This document shows positions 17,013 to 26,979 of a DNA stretch of 47,533 bases, piece by piece; positions within the stretch are counted from its first letter, which is position 1; every line of letters starts with the position of its first letter. Under the pieces are notes generated by a model. It did not search any database and had not been told where the DNA came from. It was given only the letters and a program-made list of their open reading frames with translations. The DNA comes from Elusimicrobiota bacterium (lineage in GTDB: Bacteria; Elusimicrobiota; Elusimicrobia; FEN-1173), in NCBI GenBank assembly GCA_022703335.1, contig JAKLDV010000004.1:1-47533 (forward strand), in the 5' to 3' direction. The position numbers and the translations under genes are program-made.

Positions 17013-18439
17013 ATGGAGAATAAGGGTCGTCCTCGGACAATACTGCTCCTGAACCCGCCGGCTCCCGAAGTGATGGTGCGCGAAGGGCGTTGCATGCAGC
17101 GACGGGGAGCGTGGACGACCGTTTGGCCGCCTCTGACATTGGCCACCTTGGCCTCCATTTTTCTGCAGCAGGGACATGTCGTCCGGTTGCGGGATTGCCC
17201 GGTGGAGGGGGGGGCGGGGGGGGGCTGGAAAGTCTGTTGCGAGAGTTCGTTCCCGATTTTGTCGTCATCAACACAGCCACCCCGACCATCGTTAACGATC
17301 TGAGAGCGGCCGCCCTCGCCAAAGGCGTGTGCCCTGCCGTCAAGACCATCGCCATCGGCATCCATCCTTCCGCCCTTCCGGGAGCGACTTTGAAACTTTG
17401 TCCTGATTTGGACGCGGTGTGCATCGGCGAACCCGAGCGGGCGGTCCCGGAATGGGTCGGTGGAAAAGTGGGGCCGGCGGGGGCGGGGGTTCTTTCTCAA
17501 GGGGATCGGGACACGGGAGTTCGCTCGACGGCCAAATACCTGGAAAATCTGGACGAGTTGCCGTTTCCGGCCTGGCAGTTGGTCGACAGGAGAAATTATC
17601 GGTTGCCCTTCTCGGCCCGCGAATTCCTTCTGATCAACGTCGGCCGGGGATGCCCGCAGGGGTGCCTGTTCTGCGCCGCCCGGACCTACTACGGGAACGC
17701 GGTGAGGTTGCGGAGCGTTGATCGGGTGATACGGGAAATGAAACGCAACGCGGCGGATTTCGCCGTTTCCGATTATCTTTTTTGGGCGGAATCGTTCACC
17801 CAGGAAAGGGATTACGCGGCATCCCTGTGCGAGGCGATTCTAAAAGAGCGATTGGACGTTCGGTGGGTCTGTAACGCCCGCGTGGACCAGGTGGACGGGG
17901 ACCTGCTCCGGCTGATGAAGAGGGCGGGGTGTTGGATGATCGGTTACGGGGTCGAATCCCTGGCGGAAGAAGTCCTGCGGCGGAACCGAAAAAACGTCGT
18001 TCCCCGGCAGATCGAAGAGGCGGTGGTGACGGCAAAGGCCGCCGGGCTGGCGGTGATGGCTCACTGTGTTTTCGGATTGCCGGGAGAAACGGAAGAGACA
18101 TTGAAGGTCACGGAATCCGGGATCCGGCGGTTGCCGGTGGATTTCGTCCAGTACTACACCGCCGTGCCTTTCCCGGGATCGGAACTCTACGCGTGGGCGG
18201 TTCGGGAGGGGCGGTTGTTGTCGGACGATTTCGTCCGTTTTGAACAGAACAGCACCGTTTTGCGTTTGGACGGCCTGCCGGCTGAAAAAATCGCGGGGTT
18301 CCGGCGGACGGCGTACCTGAGATTCTATCTCCGACCGCGTGTCATTTGGAACGTTTTTCGATTGGTTTTGAGTCGCGGCGGCCCGGCGGATTTTTTAAGG
18401 ACTTTTTTCGACTTCGGCCGTTGGGCTGTTTCCCGCTAG
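17013..18439 (+). CDS. B12-binding-domain radical SAM protein, interrupted by a frameshift at a G8CG9 tract
   Basis: Two frames together encode one protein of about 475 residues. The first frame (from ATG 17013) begins the B12-binding Rossmann-like domain (TILLLNPPAPEVM) and continues to the tract at 17207-17224. The second frame carries the rest from CTG 17225 (LESLLREFVPDF) to 18439. One extra G, or a -1 shift, joins them. The radical SAM domain has GCPQGCLFC (CxxxCxxC), then GYGVES and VFGLPGETEETL, usual for B12-radical SAM enzymes of lipid, glycan or natural-product modification; the reaction is unknown. An ATG at 17090 in the second frame gives an unrelated glycine-rich N-terminus and is unlikely to be the true start. 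The 3' end overlaps the convergent gene by 45 bases. Confidence 0.75.
17207..17224 (+). repeat. G8-C-G9 homopolymer tract at the frameshift point
   Basis: Eight G, one C and nine G in a row, exactly where the reading frame of the radical SAM gene changes. Such tracts are classical sites of slipped-strand mutation (phase variation) and also of sequencing or assembly length errors. Confidence 0.9.
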
Positions 18440-20089
18440 ATCTGTGGGGTTTGCCGGTCTTTGAAATAGGGGGCGGAATTTTTCCGCCGTGGACGCGTCG
18501 GCGACGTGGCACGTGACGGGACCGGCTGGAAAAGAAACGGGCAGGATCCGCCGTAAAAGAGTTTCGGCGGTTTTGGAGTGGGCGAGGACCAGCCGAACTT
18601 TTTTCATTTGAAGATAGGACTTGAATTCCTCTTCGGGCAGGTCCAGCAGGCAGCGCTCGTCAGGCCGTGTGCGGACATATTCTCCGTTCACGAGGTCGAA
18701 AGAATCCGGGTTCTCCCTGTCAAAAAGGATATGGTCGGGAGATTTAAAAGGGGTGAGCGCGGAAAGAGTGATCTTCCCGTTCTCTTCGGAAGGGGGGCCT
18801 CCTTTCCAGAGTTCGACGAGGACCGTCTCTTCTTCGTTTAAAAAGCGGTTATCCCAAAGGGATTTCAAGGAATGGCCGAGGCGGATGATGTCGCGGGGAG
18901 GATCGTGGGGGACGAAGAACAGCTTGGGCCGCAGGGCCCAGGAGAAATAACCGACGACGAGCATCCCATAGAGAAAAGCGGTTATCTGAGCGGAGCGTTT
19001 CAGCGGAGAATTTGAAGAAAAGAATCGGAACAGAAGCGGGATGAACAACATTACGCCGGGCCAGGGGTGGTATTTCGGCGTGCCCAGCCGCAGAATCACG
19101 AACAACAGATAGGAGAACACAAACAGGGACGGAAAAAGGAGATATTGATTCCATAATGGAGAGAGGGAGGATTTCGGAGAACGCACCGCGTGCCAGAACG
19201 CCATCGCCCCGGCGGCGCCGAGCAGGACGATATTTTTTGGGGCGTGAAAAAGTTCGGAGAGGAAGATGGAGATGGGGCTGAGGACGCCGGATTGGAAAAT
19301 GTAGGCGTTTCCGTCTTTTTGGCCACCGAGAGGGTCTCCCCAGCGGTTTGAAAAAAGGACATAGACGGCCATGAGGCCCACATAGAGCCAGGAAAGGGAG
19401 ACGGCGGAGAAAAATGTGAAAGAAGCGGCCCGGGTTCTCCGCCGGGCGCCGGGATCGGAAAAAAACAGGAGGAGGGTGACGGTGGCGGGGATGATGAAAC
19501 CTTCCCATCGCGACATGGAGGCGAACAGGGCTCCCGTGGCTGCGATATAAAGATAGCGGGACCGGTTGCTCTGGCGGTAACTCAGCCAGCCCAGCACCGC
19601 CATCAGCGTCGAGGTGCAGAAGAAGTTGTCGTTGTAATTCGTGACGCAACCGTTATAGATGTTTTCCACGTGAGGGATGGCGGCCAGTGTAATGAGCATT
19701 GAGATAATGCGTGAAAATCCGAGAGAACGGCAGATAAGGAAAAACAAAAGGATGCCGACGGCGCTCACCGCGATTTCCGTAACAGCAAAGGCAGGGACGG
19801 CGTTTCTGTGTGAAAGGACCAAAGAAGTGAGATAGGTGATCAAGGGCAGGAGTGGAAATCCGCAGCCTTCGAGAACGAGATGGGGGGTCTTTGCCCAGCC
19901 CCACAGCCAATTGAAGATGGTGATGCCGTTGGCCCCTTCAAACGAAAAATAGTCTCGTTGACCCAGGTGATGCAAGCAGAGGGCGATGTGGACGGCGATG
20001 GGAACGCCCGCGGTCCCGGCTGATACGAGCATGTCGGAGAGGCGCTGAGGAGAGGGCCGGCGCGCGCGGAGGTCGAAAAGTTCAGACAT
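18395..20089 (-). CDS. Polytopic membrane protein, probable GT39/ArnT-like (GT-C fold) glycosyltransferase
   Basis: 564 residues with roughly ten to twelve hydrophobic helices in the first 420 and a C-terminal soluble part of about 140. The layout (large first loop, many helices, soluble tail) suggests a GT-C glycosyltransferase using a lipid-phosphate sugar donor. YFSFEGANGITIFNW in the first loop may stand in for the catalytic acidic motif, and SRWEGF and KYHPWPG are conserved-looking loop segments. I cannot assign a named family with certainty. It is the only minus-strand gene between carA and carB; its ATG lies just 37 bases from that of the divergent carbamoyltransferase, and its 3' end overlaps the radical SAM gene. 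Confidence 0.65.
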   Translation of the reverse strand: MSELFDLRARRPSPQRLSDMLVSAGTAGVPIAVHIALCLHHLGQRDYFSFEGANGITIFNWLWGWAKTPHLVLEGCGFPLLPLITYLTSLVLSHRNAVPAFAVTEIAVSAVGILLFFLICRSLGFSRIISMLITLAAIPHVENIYNGCVTNYNDNFFCTSTLMAVLGWLSYRQSNRSRYLYIAATGALFASMSRWEGFIIPATVTLLLFFSDPGARRRTRAASFTFFSAVSLSWLYVGLMAVYVLFSNRWGDPLGGQKDGNAYIFQSGVLSPISIFLSELFHAPKNIVLLGAAGAMAFWHAVRSPKSSLSPLWNQYLLFPSLFVFSYLLFVILRLGTPKYHPWPGVMLFIPLLFRFFSSNSPLKRSAQITAFLYGMLVVGYFSWALRPKLFFVPHDPPRDIIRLGHSLKSLWDNRFLNEEETVLVELWKGGPPSEENGKITLSALTPFKSPDHILFDRENPDSFDLVNGEYVRTRPDERCLLDLPEEEFKSYLQMKKVRLVLAHSKTAETLLRRILPVSFPAGPVTCHVADASTAEKFRPLFQRPANPTDLAGNSPTAEVEKSP

Positions 20090-20126
20090 GGAGGGGGCGG
20101 TCGGTGGATCGGGGTCTTGGGGTGAG

Positions 20127-21848
20127 ATGAATATTCTGGGAATCAGCGCCTACGCGCATGAATCTTCCGCTTGCCTGCTGAAGGAGGGGCGGCCGGTCGC
20201 GCTCGTGGAGGAGGAACGGTTCAATCGGGAACGGCATACGGCCAAATTTCCGCACGAAGCGATCCGAGCGGTCCTGGAAATGGGGGAAATCGAAGCCCAT
20301 GCGATAGACGGTATAACATTTTTTTGGAAACCGTGGAAAGAAATCGTCGAAAACGTCGGGCACTTGCTGCGGTTCTTTCCGGCGAGCCTGCATCTGTTGG
20401 CGGTGCCTTCCGGGTCGGAAGAGGCGACGGCGGCCGGCCGGTTGATTCGGATGATGGGGTTGCGCCGGCCCTTGTCGGAACATGGGGCGTTGGCGGAGAA
20501 GCCGGTCTATTACGTCGAACATCATCTTTGTCATGCGGCCAGCGCGTTTTTCGTTTCGCCGTTCGAAGAGGCGGCGATCCTTACCTTGGACGGCCGTGGA
20601 GAGCGGGCGACCACTGTTTTATCCGTCGGACGTGGCGCGCGTCTGGATAAGGTGTGGCAGCAAAACGTGCCGCATTCGTTGGGGCATCTGTACGCCGCCG
20701 TCACCTCCCATCTGGGGTTCCGGCCTTTTTGTGACGAGTGGAAGGTGATGGCGTTGGCCGCCCACGCCACTCCGGCCGGCCGGGACTCTTTCGTCGACCT
20801 TCTCCGGTTGAACGAAGACGGTGGATTTGAGTTGGACCTGCGATATTTTTCTTTTCATGTCCATGGCCGTGGCCGGTGGGTCTCTTCGGCCTTCATCGCG
20901 AAATACGGCCCCCCGCGTCTTCCGGAGGGAAAGATCGAGCAGCGACACTGCGATTTGGCCGGCGCCGTTCAAGACGCCGTCGAAAAGGCGGGGTTGCATC
21001 TGGCGCGCCGCCTCCGCCAAGTGTCAAAGAGCCCGCGTCTCTGTCTGGCCGGCGGCGTGGCGTTGAATTGTCTGATGAACAAGGCGCTCGTGGAGCGGGG
21101 GCCGTTCAGGGAAGTTTTCATCCAGCCGTTGGCCAACGATGCCGGGACATCGTTGGGGAGCGCTTTATACCATCATCATCAGATCCTGGGCCGGCCAAGG
21201 ACGTTCGTGTGGGAGGATGTCTATCTCGGCCCGGCCTACAGCGAAGGGGAAATGGAGCAGGCGCTTCAGGCCGCCGGGCTCGGTTATCGAAAATCATCGT
21301 CGGTCGCGGCGGAGGCGGCGCGGCGGGTGGCGGAAGGGAAGATCGTGGGATGGTTCCAGGGACGCATGGAGGCCGGCCCTCGGGCTTTGGGGAACCGCAG
21401 CATCCTGGCCGACGCCCGTCGGTCGCGGAGCCGGGATATCCTCAATAAGGTGATCAAGAAACGGGAATGGTTCCGGCCTTTCGCCCCGGCGGTGTTGGCG
21501 GAGAAGGCGGACATGTTCTTTAATCTGAAGGGCCCGTCGCCTCATATGATGCTGGCGGCGGACGTGAAGGAAGAGAAAAAAGGGGTGATCCCGGCGGTGG
21601 TGCATGCCGACGGGACGGCCCGGGTTCAGACGGTGACGAAATCCCAGAACCCGCTCTTTTGGGAACTCCTTGTCGAATTGGACAAGTTGACCGGCGTGCC
21701 CGTGGTGTTGAACACGTCGTTCAATGAGAACGAGCCCATCGTCTGTTCGCCGGAACAGGCCATCGATTGTTTCCGGCGTTCGGGGATGGACCTGCTTGTG
21801 CTGGGCAACTGCATCGTCGAAAGAACGCCGGCGCTCCCGCCGGCGTAA
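20127..21848 (+). CDS. O-carbamoyltransferase of the NodU/CmcH family
   Basis: 573 residues. The N-terminal Kae1/YrdC-like ASKHA domain starts with [18 protein letters not shown] and has the metal-binding [11 protein letters not shown] (H132, H133, H136), LTLDGRGE and [12 protein letters not shown]. The C-terminal domain has the signature [18 protein letters not shown] and [15 protein letters not shown]. In NodU, CmcH and TobZ these enzymes move a carbamoyl group from carbamoyl phosphate, via carbamoyl-adenylate, to a hydroxyl of a sugar or antibiotic. ATG 20127 is chosen for the conserved start and the GGGGTGAG just upstream; an ATG at 20088 lies within the divergent gene. carB follows 26 bases later, which ties this user of carbamoyl phosphate to its supply. 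Confidence 0.93.
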   Translation: MNILGISAYAHESSACLLKEGRPVALVEEERFNRERHTAKFPHEAIRAVLEMGEIEAHAIDGITFFWKPWKEIVENVGHLLRFFPASLHLLAVPSGSEEATAAGRLIRMMGLRRPLSEHGALAEKPVYYVEHHLCHAASAFFVSPFEEAAILTLDGRGERATTVLSVGRGARLDKVWQQNVPHSLGHLYAAVTSHLGFRPFCDEWKVMALAAHATPAGRDSFVDLLRLNEDGGFELDLRYFSFHVHGRGRWVSSAFIAKYGPPRLPEGKIEQRHCDLAGAVQDAVEKAGLHLARRLRQVSKSPRLCLAGGVALNCLMNKALVERGPFREVFIQPLANDAGTSLGSALYHHHQILGRPRTFVWEDVYLGPAYSEGEMEQALQAAGLGYRKSSSVAAEAARRVAEGKIVGWFQGRMEAGPRALGNRSILADARRSRSRDILNKVIKKREWFRPFAPAVLAEKADMFFNLKGPSPHMMLAADVKEEKKGVIPAVVHADGTARVQTVTKSQNPLFWELLVELDKLTGVPVVLNTSFNENEPIVCSPEQAIDCFRRSGMDLLVLGNCIVERTPALPPA

Positions 21849-21874
21849 TTGAATTCCAAAGGGGACGAAGTCAT

Positions 21875-24800
21875 ATGCCTAAACGGACAGACATAAAGAC
21901 CATCCTCATCATCGGCTCCGGCCCCATCGTCATCGGACAGGCCTGCGAGTTCGACTATTCCGGCGCCCAGGCCGTCAAGGTGCTGAAGTCCGAAGGATAC
22001 CGCGTCGTTTTGATCAACTCCAACCCGGCCACCATCATGACGGATCCCGAGTTCGCCCACGCCACCTACGTGGAGCCGCTCGTCCCGTCCATGATCGAGC
22101 GCATCATTGAGAAGGAAAAGCCGCAGGTGCTCCTGCCCACGCTGGGTGGCCAGACCGCGCTTAACCTGGCTGTGGAGCTGGCGGAGCGCGGATCTCTGAA
22201 GAAATACAACGTGGAGTTGATCGGGGCCAATTTGGAGGCCATCCGTCGGGCCGAGGACCGGGAACTCTTCAAGAAGACCATGCTCGCCATCGGGCTGGAC
22301 GTGCCGCGGAGCGGCGTGGCGCGTTCCTTGGACGAGGCGGGAAAAGTGGCCGGCGAGATCGGTTTTCCGCTCATCATTCGGCCGTCCTTCACTCTGGGCG
22401 GCGTGGGGGCGTCCATCGTCTTTCGGCGAGAGGATTTTTCCGCCGCGGTGTCGCGCGGCCTGGACGCCAGCCCCATCCATGAGGTCCTCCTGGAGGAATC
22501 GGTCATCGGGTGGAAGGAGTTCGAGTTGGAGGTGATGCGCGACCGGGCGGATCAATGCGTGGTGATCTGTTCCATCGAGAACCTGGATCCCATGGGCGTG
22601 CATACCGGCGATTCCATCACGGTGGCTCCGGCGCAGACCCTGTCCGACCCGGATTTTCAGCGGATGCGCGACCAATCTTTCGCCGTCCTGCGCGCCATCG
22701 GGGTGGAGACGGGCGGGTCCAACGTTCAGTTCGCCCTCCACCCGAAGACCGGTCGGCTGGTGGTGATCGAGATGAACCCGCGCGTTTCGCGTTCCTCGGC
22801 GCTGGCCTCCAAGGCCACGGGATTTCCCATCGCGAAGATCGCGGCGTTGTTGGCGGTGGGGTACCGGCTGGACGAGATCCCCAACGACATCACCAAGAAA
22901 ACGCCGGCCTGTTTCGAACCGGTGATGGATTACGTGGTGACGAAGGTGCCGCGTTTCGCTTTCGAGAAATTTACCGAGGGGGACCAGACCCTCGGTCCCA
23001 GCATGAAGTCGGTGGGCGAGGTGATGGCCATCGGCCGCACGTTCCGCGAGTCCCTCCAAAAGGCGGTGCGGGGGCTGGAAATCGGGCGGGCCGGGCTGGG
23101 AGCCGACGGAAAGGGCCAAGTGCGGCGCGTGGAAGAAATACGCGACGAACGGCGTCGCGGTCGATCGTCCTCCGATACCGAGGCCTACCTGGAAGAGGTG
23201 CGCAACAAACTGCGCCTGCCCAACTGCGACCGGATTTTCAACATCAAATACGCCCTGCAACTCGGTTTGTCCGTTGAGGAGATCCACCGGCTTTCCCAGA
23301 TCGATCCATGGTTCATCGAACAAATCCGCGGATTGGTGGTTCTGGAGGACGAAATCCGCCGGGCCGGGAAAAGGATATCGTCCGAACTCCTTCGGCGGGC
23401 CAAGCGGAACGGCTTTTCCGACGATCAGATCGCCTATCTGACCGGCTGGTCTTCGGATCAGCTCCGCCGCCGTCGAGAAAAACTTAAAATCGCGCCGACG
23501 TACAAGAAGGTGGATACCTGCGCCGCGGAGTTCCCGGCGGACACCCCCTATTTTTATTCCACCTATGAGGAGGAGGACGAGTCCCTGCCGCCGTCGAAGA
23601 AAAAACGGGTGATGGTTCTGGGCGGCGGGCCGAACCGTATCGGACAGGGGATTGAATTCGATTATTGCTGCGTCCACGCGGCTTGGGCGCTCGGGGAGGC
23701 GGGGTACGAAACGGTGATGGTGAACTGCAACCCGGAAACGGTTTCCACCGATTACGACACCTCCGACCAGCTCTTTTTTGAGCCGCTCACGGGGGAAGAC
23801 GTGCTGAACATCGTGCGCCGCGTGAAGCCGGCGGGCGTCATCGTTCAATTCGGCGGACAGACGCCGTTGAACCTGGCGAAACCGTTGTTGAAGGCGGGCG
23901 TGAAGATCCTCGGCACATCGGCGGACTCCATCGATCTGGCCGAGGACCGGGAGCGGTTCGGCGCTTTGCTGAAGAGGCTCAAAATCCCGCACCCGGCCCA
24001 CGGTGCCGCCCGGACGTTGGCCGAAGCGCAGCGGGCGGCGGCCCGGGTGGGGTACCCCCTGATGGTGCGGCCGTCCTACGTGTTGGGAGGCCGGGCCATG
24101 GAAGTGGTCTACGACGACAAACAGTTGGCGGGTTACATGGACCGGGCTCTCGCGGGGGGGGCGGGGCTGCCCATTCTGCTGGACCGGTTTTTGGAGGCGG
24201 CCAAGGAAGTGGACGTGGACGCTATTTCCGACGGGAAAGATGTTTTCATCGGCGGCATCATGGAACACATCGAGGAGGCCGGCATCCATTCGGGGGACTC
24301 GGCCTGCGTTTTGCCGCCTTACAGCCTGGACGAAAAAATCGTAGAGACGATCACTGCCCAGACGCGCAAACTCGCCAAGGCGTTAAAGGTCAAAGGTCTG
24401 CTCAACATGCAATACGCCATCCGGGACGGCGTGGTTTATGTTCTCGAAGCCAACCCGCGCGCCAGCCGCACGGTGCCGTTCGTCTCGAAGGCCACGGGGG
24501 TGCCTCTGGCCAAGATCGCCGCCAAGGTGATGGCCGGCTTGCCGCTGAAAAAGTGTCTGGCCCCCTGGCGAAAGGTGTTGGCCCGGCGAAAATCCTGGTA
24601 CGCGGTGAAAGAGGTGGTTTTCCCGTGGATGCGGTTTCCCGAGGTGGACGTGGTTTTGGGGCCGGAGATGCGGTCCACCGGCGAGGTGATGGGGATCGAC
24701 GGCGGGGTGGGGTTGGCGTTCGCCAAGTCGCAGGCGGCCGCGGGCGGGGCGTTGCCGAAGAGCGGGAAAATCCTTTTCAGCGTGAGGGAAAAAGACCGGC

Positions 24801-25186
24801 CCGAGGCGTTCCGCGTGGCGAGCGGTCTGGCCGCGTTGGGGTATCGACTGGCCGGAACCTCCGGCACGGCCGCCTATCTGCGTTCTCGGGGATTGACGAT
24901 CGAATCCGTGAAGAAATTGTCCGAAGGGCATCCGAATGTCGTGGATGTGATTCGTGACGGGGAGGTGTCGCTCCTCATCAACACGCCGGACGGTCCCCGG
25001 GCCCGGTCGGACGGGTTCCATATCCGGCGGACCGCGCTCCTGCACAACGTGCCGCTGATAACCACCCTGGCCGCCGCCCATGCCGCCGTGGAAGGGCTTC
25101 AGCAATCTTTTGTCAGTCCGTGGCGGATACATTCGCTTCAGGAATTGCATGCGTTGCCGGCGGACAATCGGACCATTGACGGATAG
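21875..25186 (+). CDS. carB: Carbamoyl-phosphate synthase large subunit
   Basis: 1103 residues. Two homologous halves each contain a pre-ATP-grasp and an ATP-grasp domain. In half 1, [20 protein letters not shown] opens the protein and [12 protein letters not shown] and [12 protein letters not shown] follow. In half 2, [25 protein letters not shown] and [14 protein letters not shown] follow. A C-terminal MGS-like allosteric domain (about 965-1095) ends the protein. It converts bicarbonate, glutamine-derived ammonia and two ATP to carbamoyl phosphate. The ATG at 21875 has GGGGACGAAG upstream. Slightly longer than the usual 1070 or so, mainly through a charged linker around residues 405-435. 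High GC (49 of 60 bases at 24001-24060). Confidence 0.97.
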   Translation: MPKRTDIKTILIIGSGPIVIGQACEFDYSGAQAVKVLKSEGYRVVLINSNPATIMTDPEFAHATYVEPLVPSMIERIIEKEKPQVLLPTLGGQTALNLAVELAERGSLKKYNVELIGANLEAIRRAEDRELFKKTMLAIGLDVPRSGVARSLDEAGKVAGEIGFPLIIRPSFTLGGVGASIVFRREDFSAAVSRGLDASPIHEVLLEESVIGWKEFELEVMRDRADQCVVICSIENLDPMGVHTGDSITVAPAQTLSDPDFQRMRDQSFAVLRAIGVETGGSNVQFALHPKTGRLVVIEMNPRVSRSSALASKATGFPIAKIAALLAVGYRLDEIPNDITKKTPACFEPVMDYVVTKVPRFAFEKFTEGDQTLGPSMKSVGEVMAIGRTFRESLQKAVRGLEIGRAGLGADGKGQVRRVEEIRDERRRGRSSSDTEAYLEEVRNKLRLPNCDRIFNIKYALQLGLSVEEIHRLSQIDPWFIEQIRGLVVLEDEIRRAGKRISSELLRRAKRNGFSDDQIAYLTGWSSDQLRRRREKLKIAPTYKKVDTCAAEFPADTPYFYSTYEEEDESLPPSKKKRVMVLGGGPNRIGQGIEFDYCCVHAAWALGEAGYETVMVNCNPETVSTDYDTSDQLFFEPLTGEDVLNIVRRVKPAGVIVQFGGQTPLNLAKPLLKAGVKILGTSADSIDLAEDRERFGALLKRLKIPHPAHGAARTLAEAQRAAARVGYPLMVRPSYVLGGRAMEVVYDDKQLAGYMDRALAGGAGLPILLDRFLEAAKEVDVDAISDGKDVFIGGIMEHIEEAGIHSGDSACVLPPYSLDEKIVETITAQTRKLAKALKVKGLLNMQYAIRDGVVYVLEANPRASRTVPFVSKATGVPLAKIAAKVMAGLPLKKCLAPWRKVLARRKSWYAVKEVVFPWMRFPEVDVVLGPEMRSTGEVMGIDGGVGLAFAKSQAAAGGALPKSGKILFSVREKDRPEAFRVASGLAALGYRLAGTSGTAAYLRSRGLTIESVKKLSEGHPNVVDVIRDGEVSLLINTPDGPRARSDGFHIRRTALLHNVPLITTLAAAHAAVEGLQQSFVSPWRIHSLQELHALPADNRTIDG

Positions 25187-25215
25187 GGGTTTCGGATGGA
25201 CATCCTTCTCGCGCC

Positions 25216-26883
25216 ATGACCAGCCCTAAAGGTTTCTTGGGCTTTTCGGGGCCGGTCAACGCCTGGCGGAATTCGTTTCATGTGGTTGTCCTGGTCGGCA
25301 TTGTCGTCCTTTATGCGGTGGTCAACTACTTCTGGCTTCAAAAAACGTGTTTCGTCCCGCATAATCCAGATGAAGCGTTTCATATCTATACCGGTGTTTT
25401 CAATCGGTATTATCCCGTTGAAAATATCGGTCAGCTTGTTTCGGAAATACGAAAGGCGGTACGGGAGCCGCTTTACGGCTTAATGGCCGTCGTTGCGAAT
25501 AAATATTTTTCAAAGAGCCTCTTTGTAACCCGATACGTCAATTTGTTTTGGTTTGCCATCGCCTTGTTCGCCGTGTATCGGCTCGGGACGGTTCTTTATG
25601 ATTCCAGGGCCGGGTTATACAGCGCCTTCGTGATGGCGTTTTATCCGGCGATGTTCGGTTTTTCGAGGATCTATTCCCCCGAGTTCGGGCTGATAGGGGT
25701 CATGACTTTCGCTGTTGTATTTTTGTTTCAAAGCGATGGATTTTTCGTCACACGGTCTGCCGTTCTTTTTGGTTTGATGTTGGGTATGGGGCTGATGATA
25801 AAGAACATAATGGCCCTTTTTATTGTAGGACCGCTGGTCTACGCGGTGTTCCGGCATCGGTCCTTCAAATATGTCCGTGTCCGGAACATCATCGTCTCTT
25901 TGGGGATTGCATTGATCCTTATAATTTGGAGATACAGCAATGTTGAATTGCTCAGCCTGTATCTGCAGTCTCCATTCGGGGAGAGTTCCGGGGCATGGCA
26001 TGAGTGGAGGAACCTGCGTGTTCTGACTTGGGATGCCGTGCGCTATCAGTTTTCGCCCATTTTTTTTGGCCTATTCTTTTGGAGCTTGAGTGGATTTTTG
26101 AAACAGGGTCGGAAAGATGGAAGAGCGATGTTGTTGCTGTGGATCGTTATTCCGGTGGTGTTTTTCATTCTAATACCGCATCGGAAGGTCCCTCGCTATG
26201 TTATCCCCTATCTGCCCGCCTTCGCCGTCATTTCCGGGATAGGGCTCGCCCTTCTGGAACGCCGGCGGCAGCGGGTGATTGTGAGCGTTTTTGTTGTTTT
26301 GGGGCTGGTTCAATTTTTTTTATGTTCATTTCCGGGAAGGCGGGATTTTAAGGAAAGCGGTTTATTTTTTTGCGGCCGGGAGGATTGGAAGGATCCGGCC
26401 CTCTGCGTCGAGCGGCCGTGCGGCGAAAAGTGTTTTCGCCCCATCGCGGAAGTTATCGAAGGGACTTCGGAGAAAAAAAATCCGTTCCTCGTGGTTTTTC
26501 CGGACCGAAGACATTTTACGGTTAAATGGGCGTTGTTCAGGTGGTTTAATGATGTCCAGCTCCGGTTGGCCCTTCTGGAAAGGGAGAATCTATTCCAAAT
26601 GGAGCCTTACGTTAAACAAGCGGACTATCTTTTGATGCCCGCGATGGCTTGGGGGGCAATAGGAGACGATTATTTCGACCAACAGATATCCCTCGCGAAA
26701 CAGCACTTTGAATGGCCGACGAAAAAGAATCAAAAACTTGTCGATTTTGTTAACGGCTATTCCGTTGCATATAAAAAACGGTTGATTGATGAAATGGGGG
26801 AATTTCAGGAAATCGGACGCTTTGAGCTTTCCTTGGAGGACGACACTTTCGTGTTGTTGAAAAGAAAAAAAGAGACGTTGTAG
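25216..26883 (+). CDS. GT39/PMT_2-like membrane glycosyltransferase
   Basis: 555 residues with about ten transmembrane helices in the first 380 and a soluble C-terminal part. The first extracytoplasmic loop carries PHNPDEAFH, the acidic DE motif of the ArnT/PMT (GT39) and related GT-C enzymes, followed by EPLYGLMAVV and YSPEFGLIG, which fit the family. Such enzymes move a sugar from a polyprenyl phosphate to lipid A, protein or glycan outside the inner membrane. The soluble tail has several cysteines (FFCGREDWKDPALCVERPCGEKCF). Base composition falls sharply here: 27 of 60 G+C at 25741-25800 and 30 of 60 at 26521-26580, which suggests transfer. It lies 29 bases after carB. Confidence 0.8.
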   Translation: MTSPKGFLGFSGPVNAWRNSFHVVVLVGIVVLYAVVNYFWLQKTCFVPHNPDEAFHIYTGVFNRYYPVENIGQLVSEIRKAVREPLYGLMAVVANKYFSKSLFVTRYVNLFWFAIALFAVYRLGTVLYDSRAGLYSAFVMAFYPAMFGFSRIYSPEFGLIGVMTFAVVFLFQSDGFFVTRSAVLFGLMLGMGLMIKNIMALFIVGPLVYAVFRHRSFKYVRVRNIIVSLGIALILIIWRYSNVELLSLYLQSPFGESSGAWHEWRNLRVLTWDAVRYQFSPIFFGLFFWSLSGFLKQGRKDGRAMLLLWIVIPVVFFILIPHRKVPRYVIPYLPAFAVISGIGLALLERRRQRVIVSVFVVLGLVQFFLCSFPGRRDFKESGLFFCGREDWKDPALCVERPCGEKCFRPIAEVIEGTSEKKNPFLVVFPDRRHFTVKWALFRWFNDVQLRLALLERENLFQMEPYVKQADYLLMPAMAWGAIGDDYFDQQISLAKQHFEWPTKKNQKLVDFVNGYSVAYKKRLIDEMGEFQEIGRFELSLEDDTFVLLKRKKETL

Positions 26884-26979
26884 GGAAGGCACCGTGATTT
26901 TTGGGGGAGTCCATTGCGGTAATAATCAGGTGTGAGGGGGGCATCCGCCTGAGAGACTCGGAGTTCGGAGGGTGAAGGC

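Noticed and set aside
17090-17224. A separate glycine-rich N-terminus starting at ATG 17090 for the radical SAM protein.
   Set aside because: The other frame over the same bases encodes a proper B12-domain start (TILLLNPPAPEV), so the 17090 frame is a shadow upstream of the frameshift.
21626-24289. Very long open frame on the minus strand opposite carB (887 codons).
   Set aside because: It is a codon-bias mirror of the high-GC carB gene; its translation is low-complexity His/Arg/Gly-rich without any recognisable domain.
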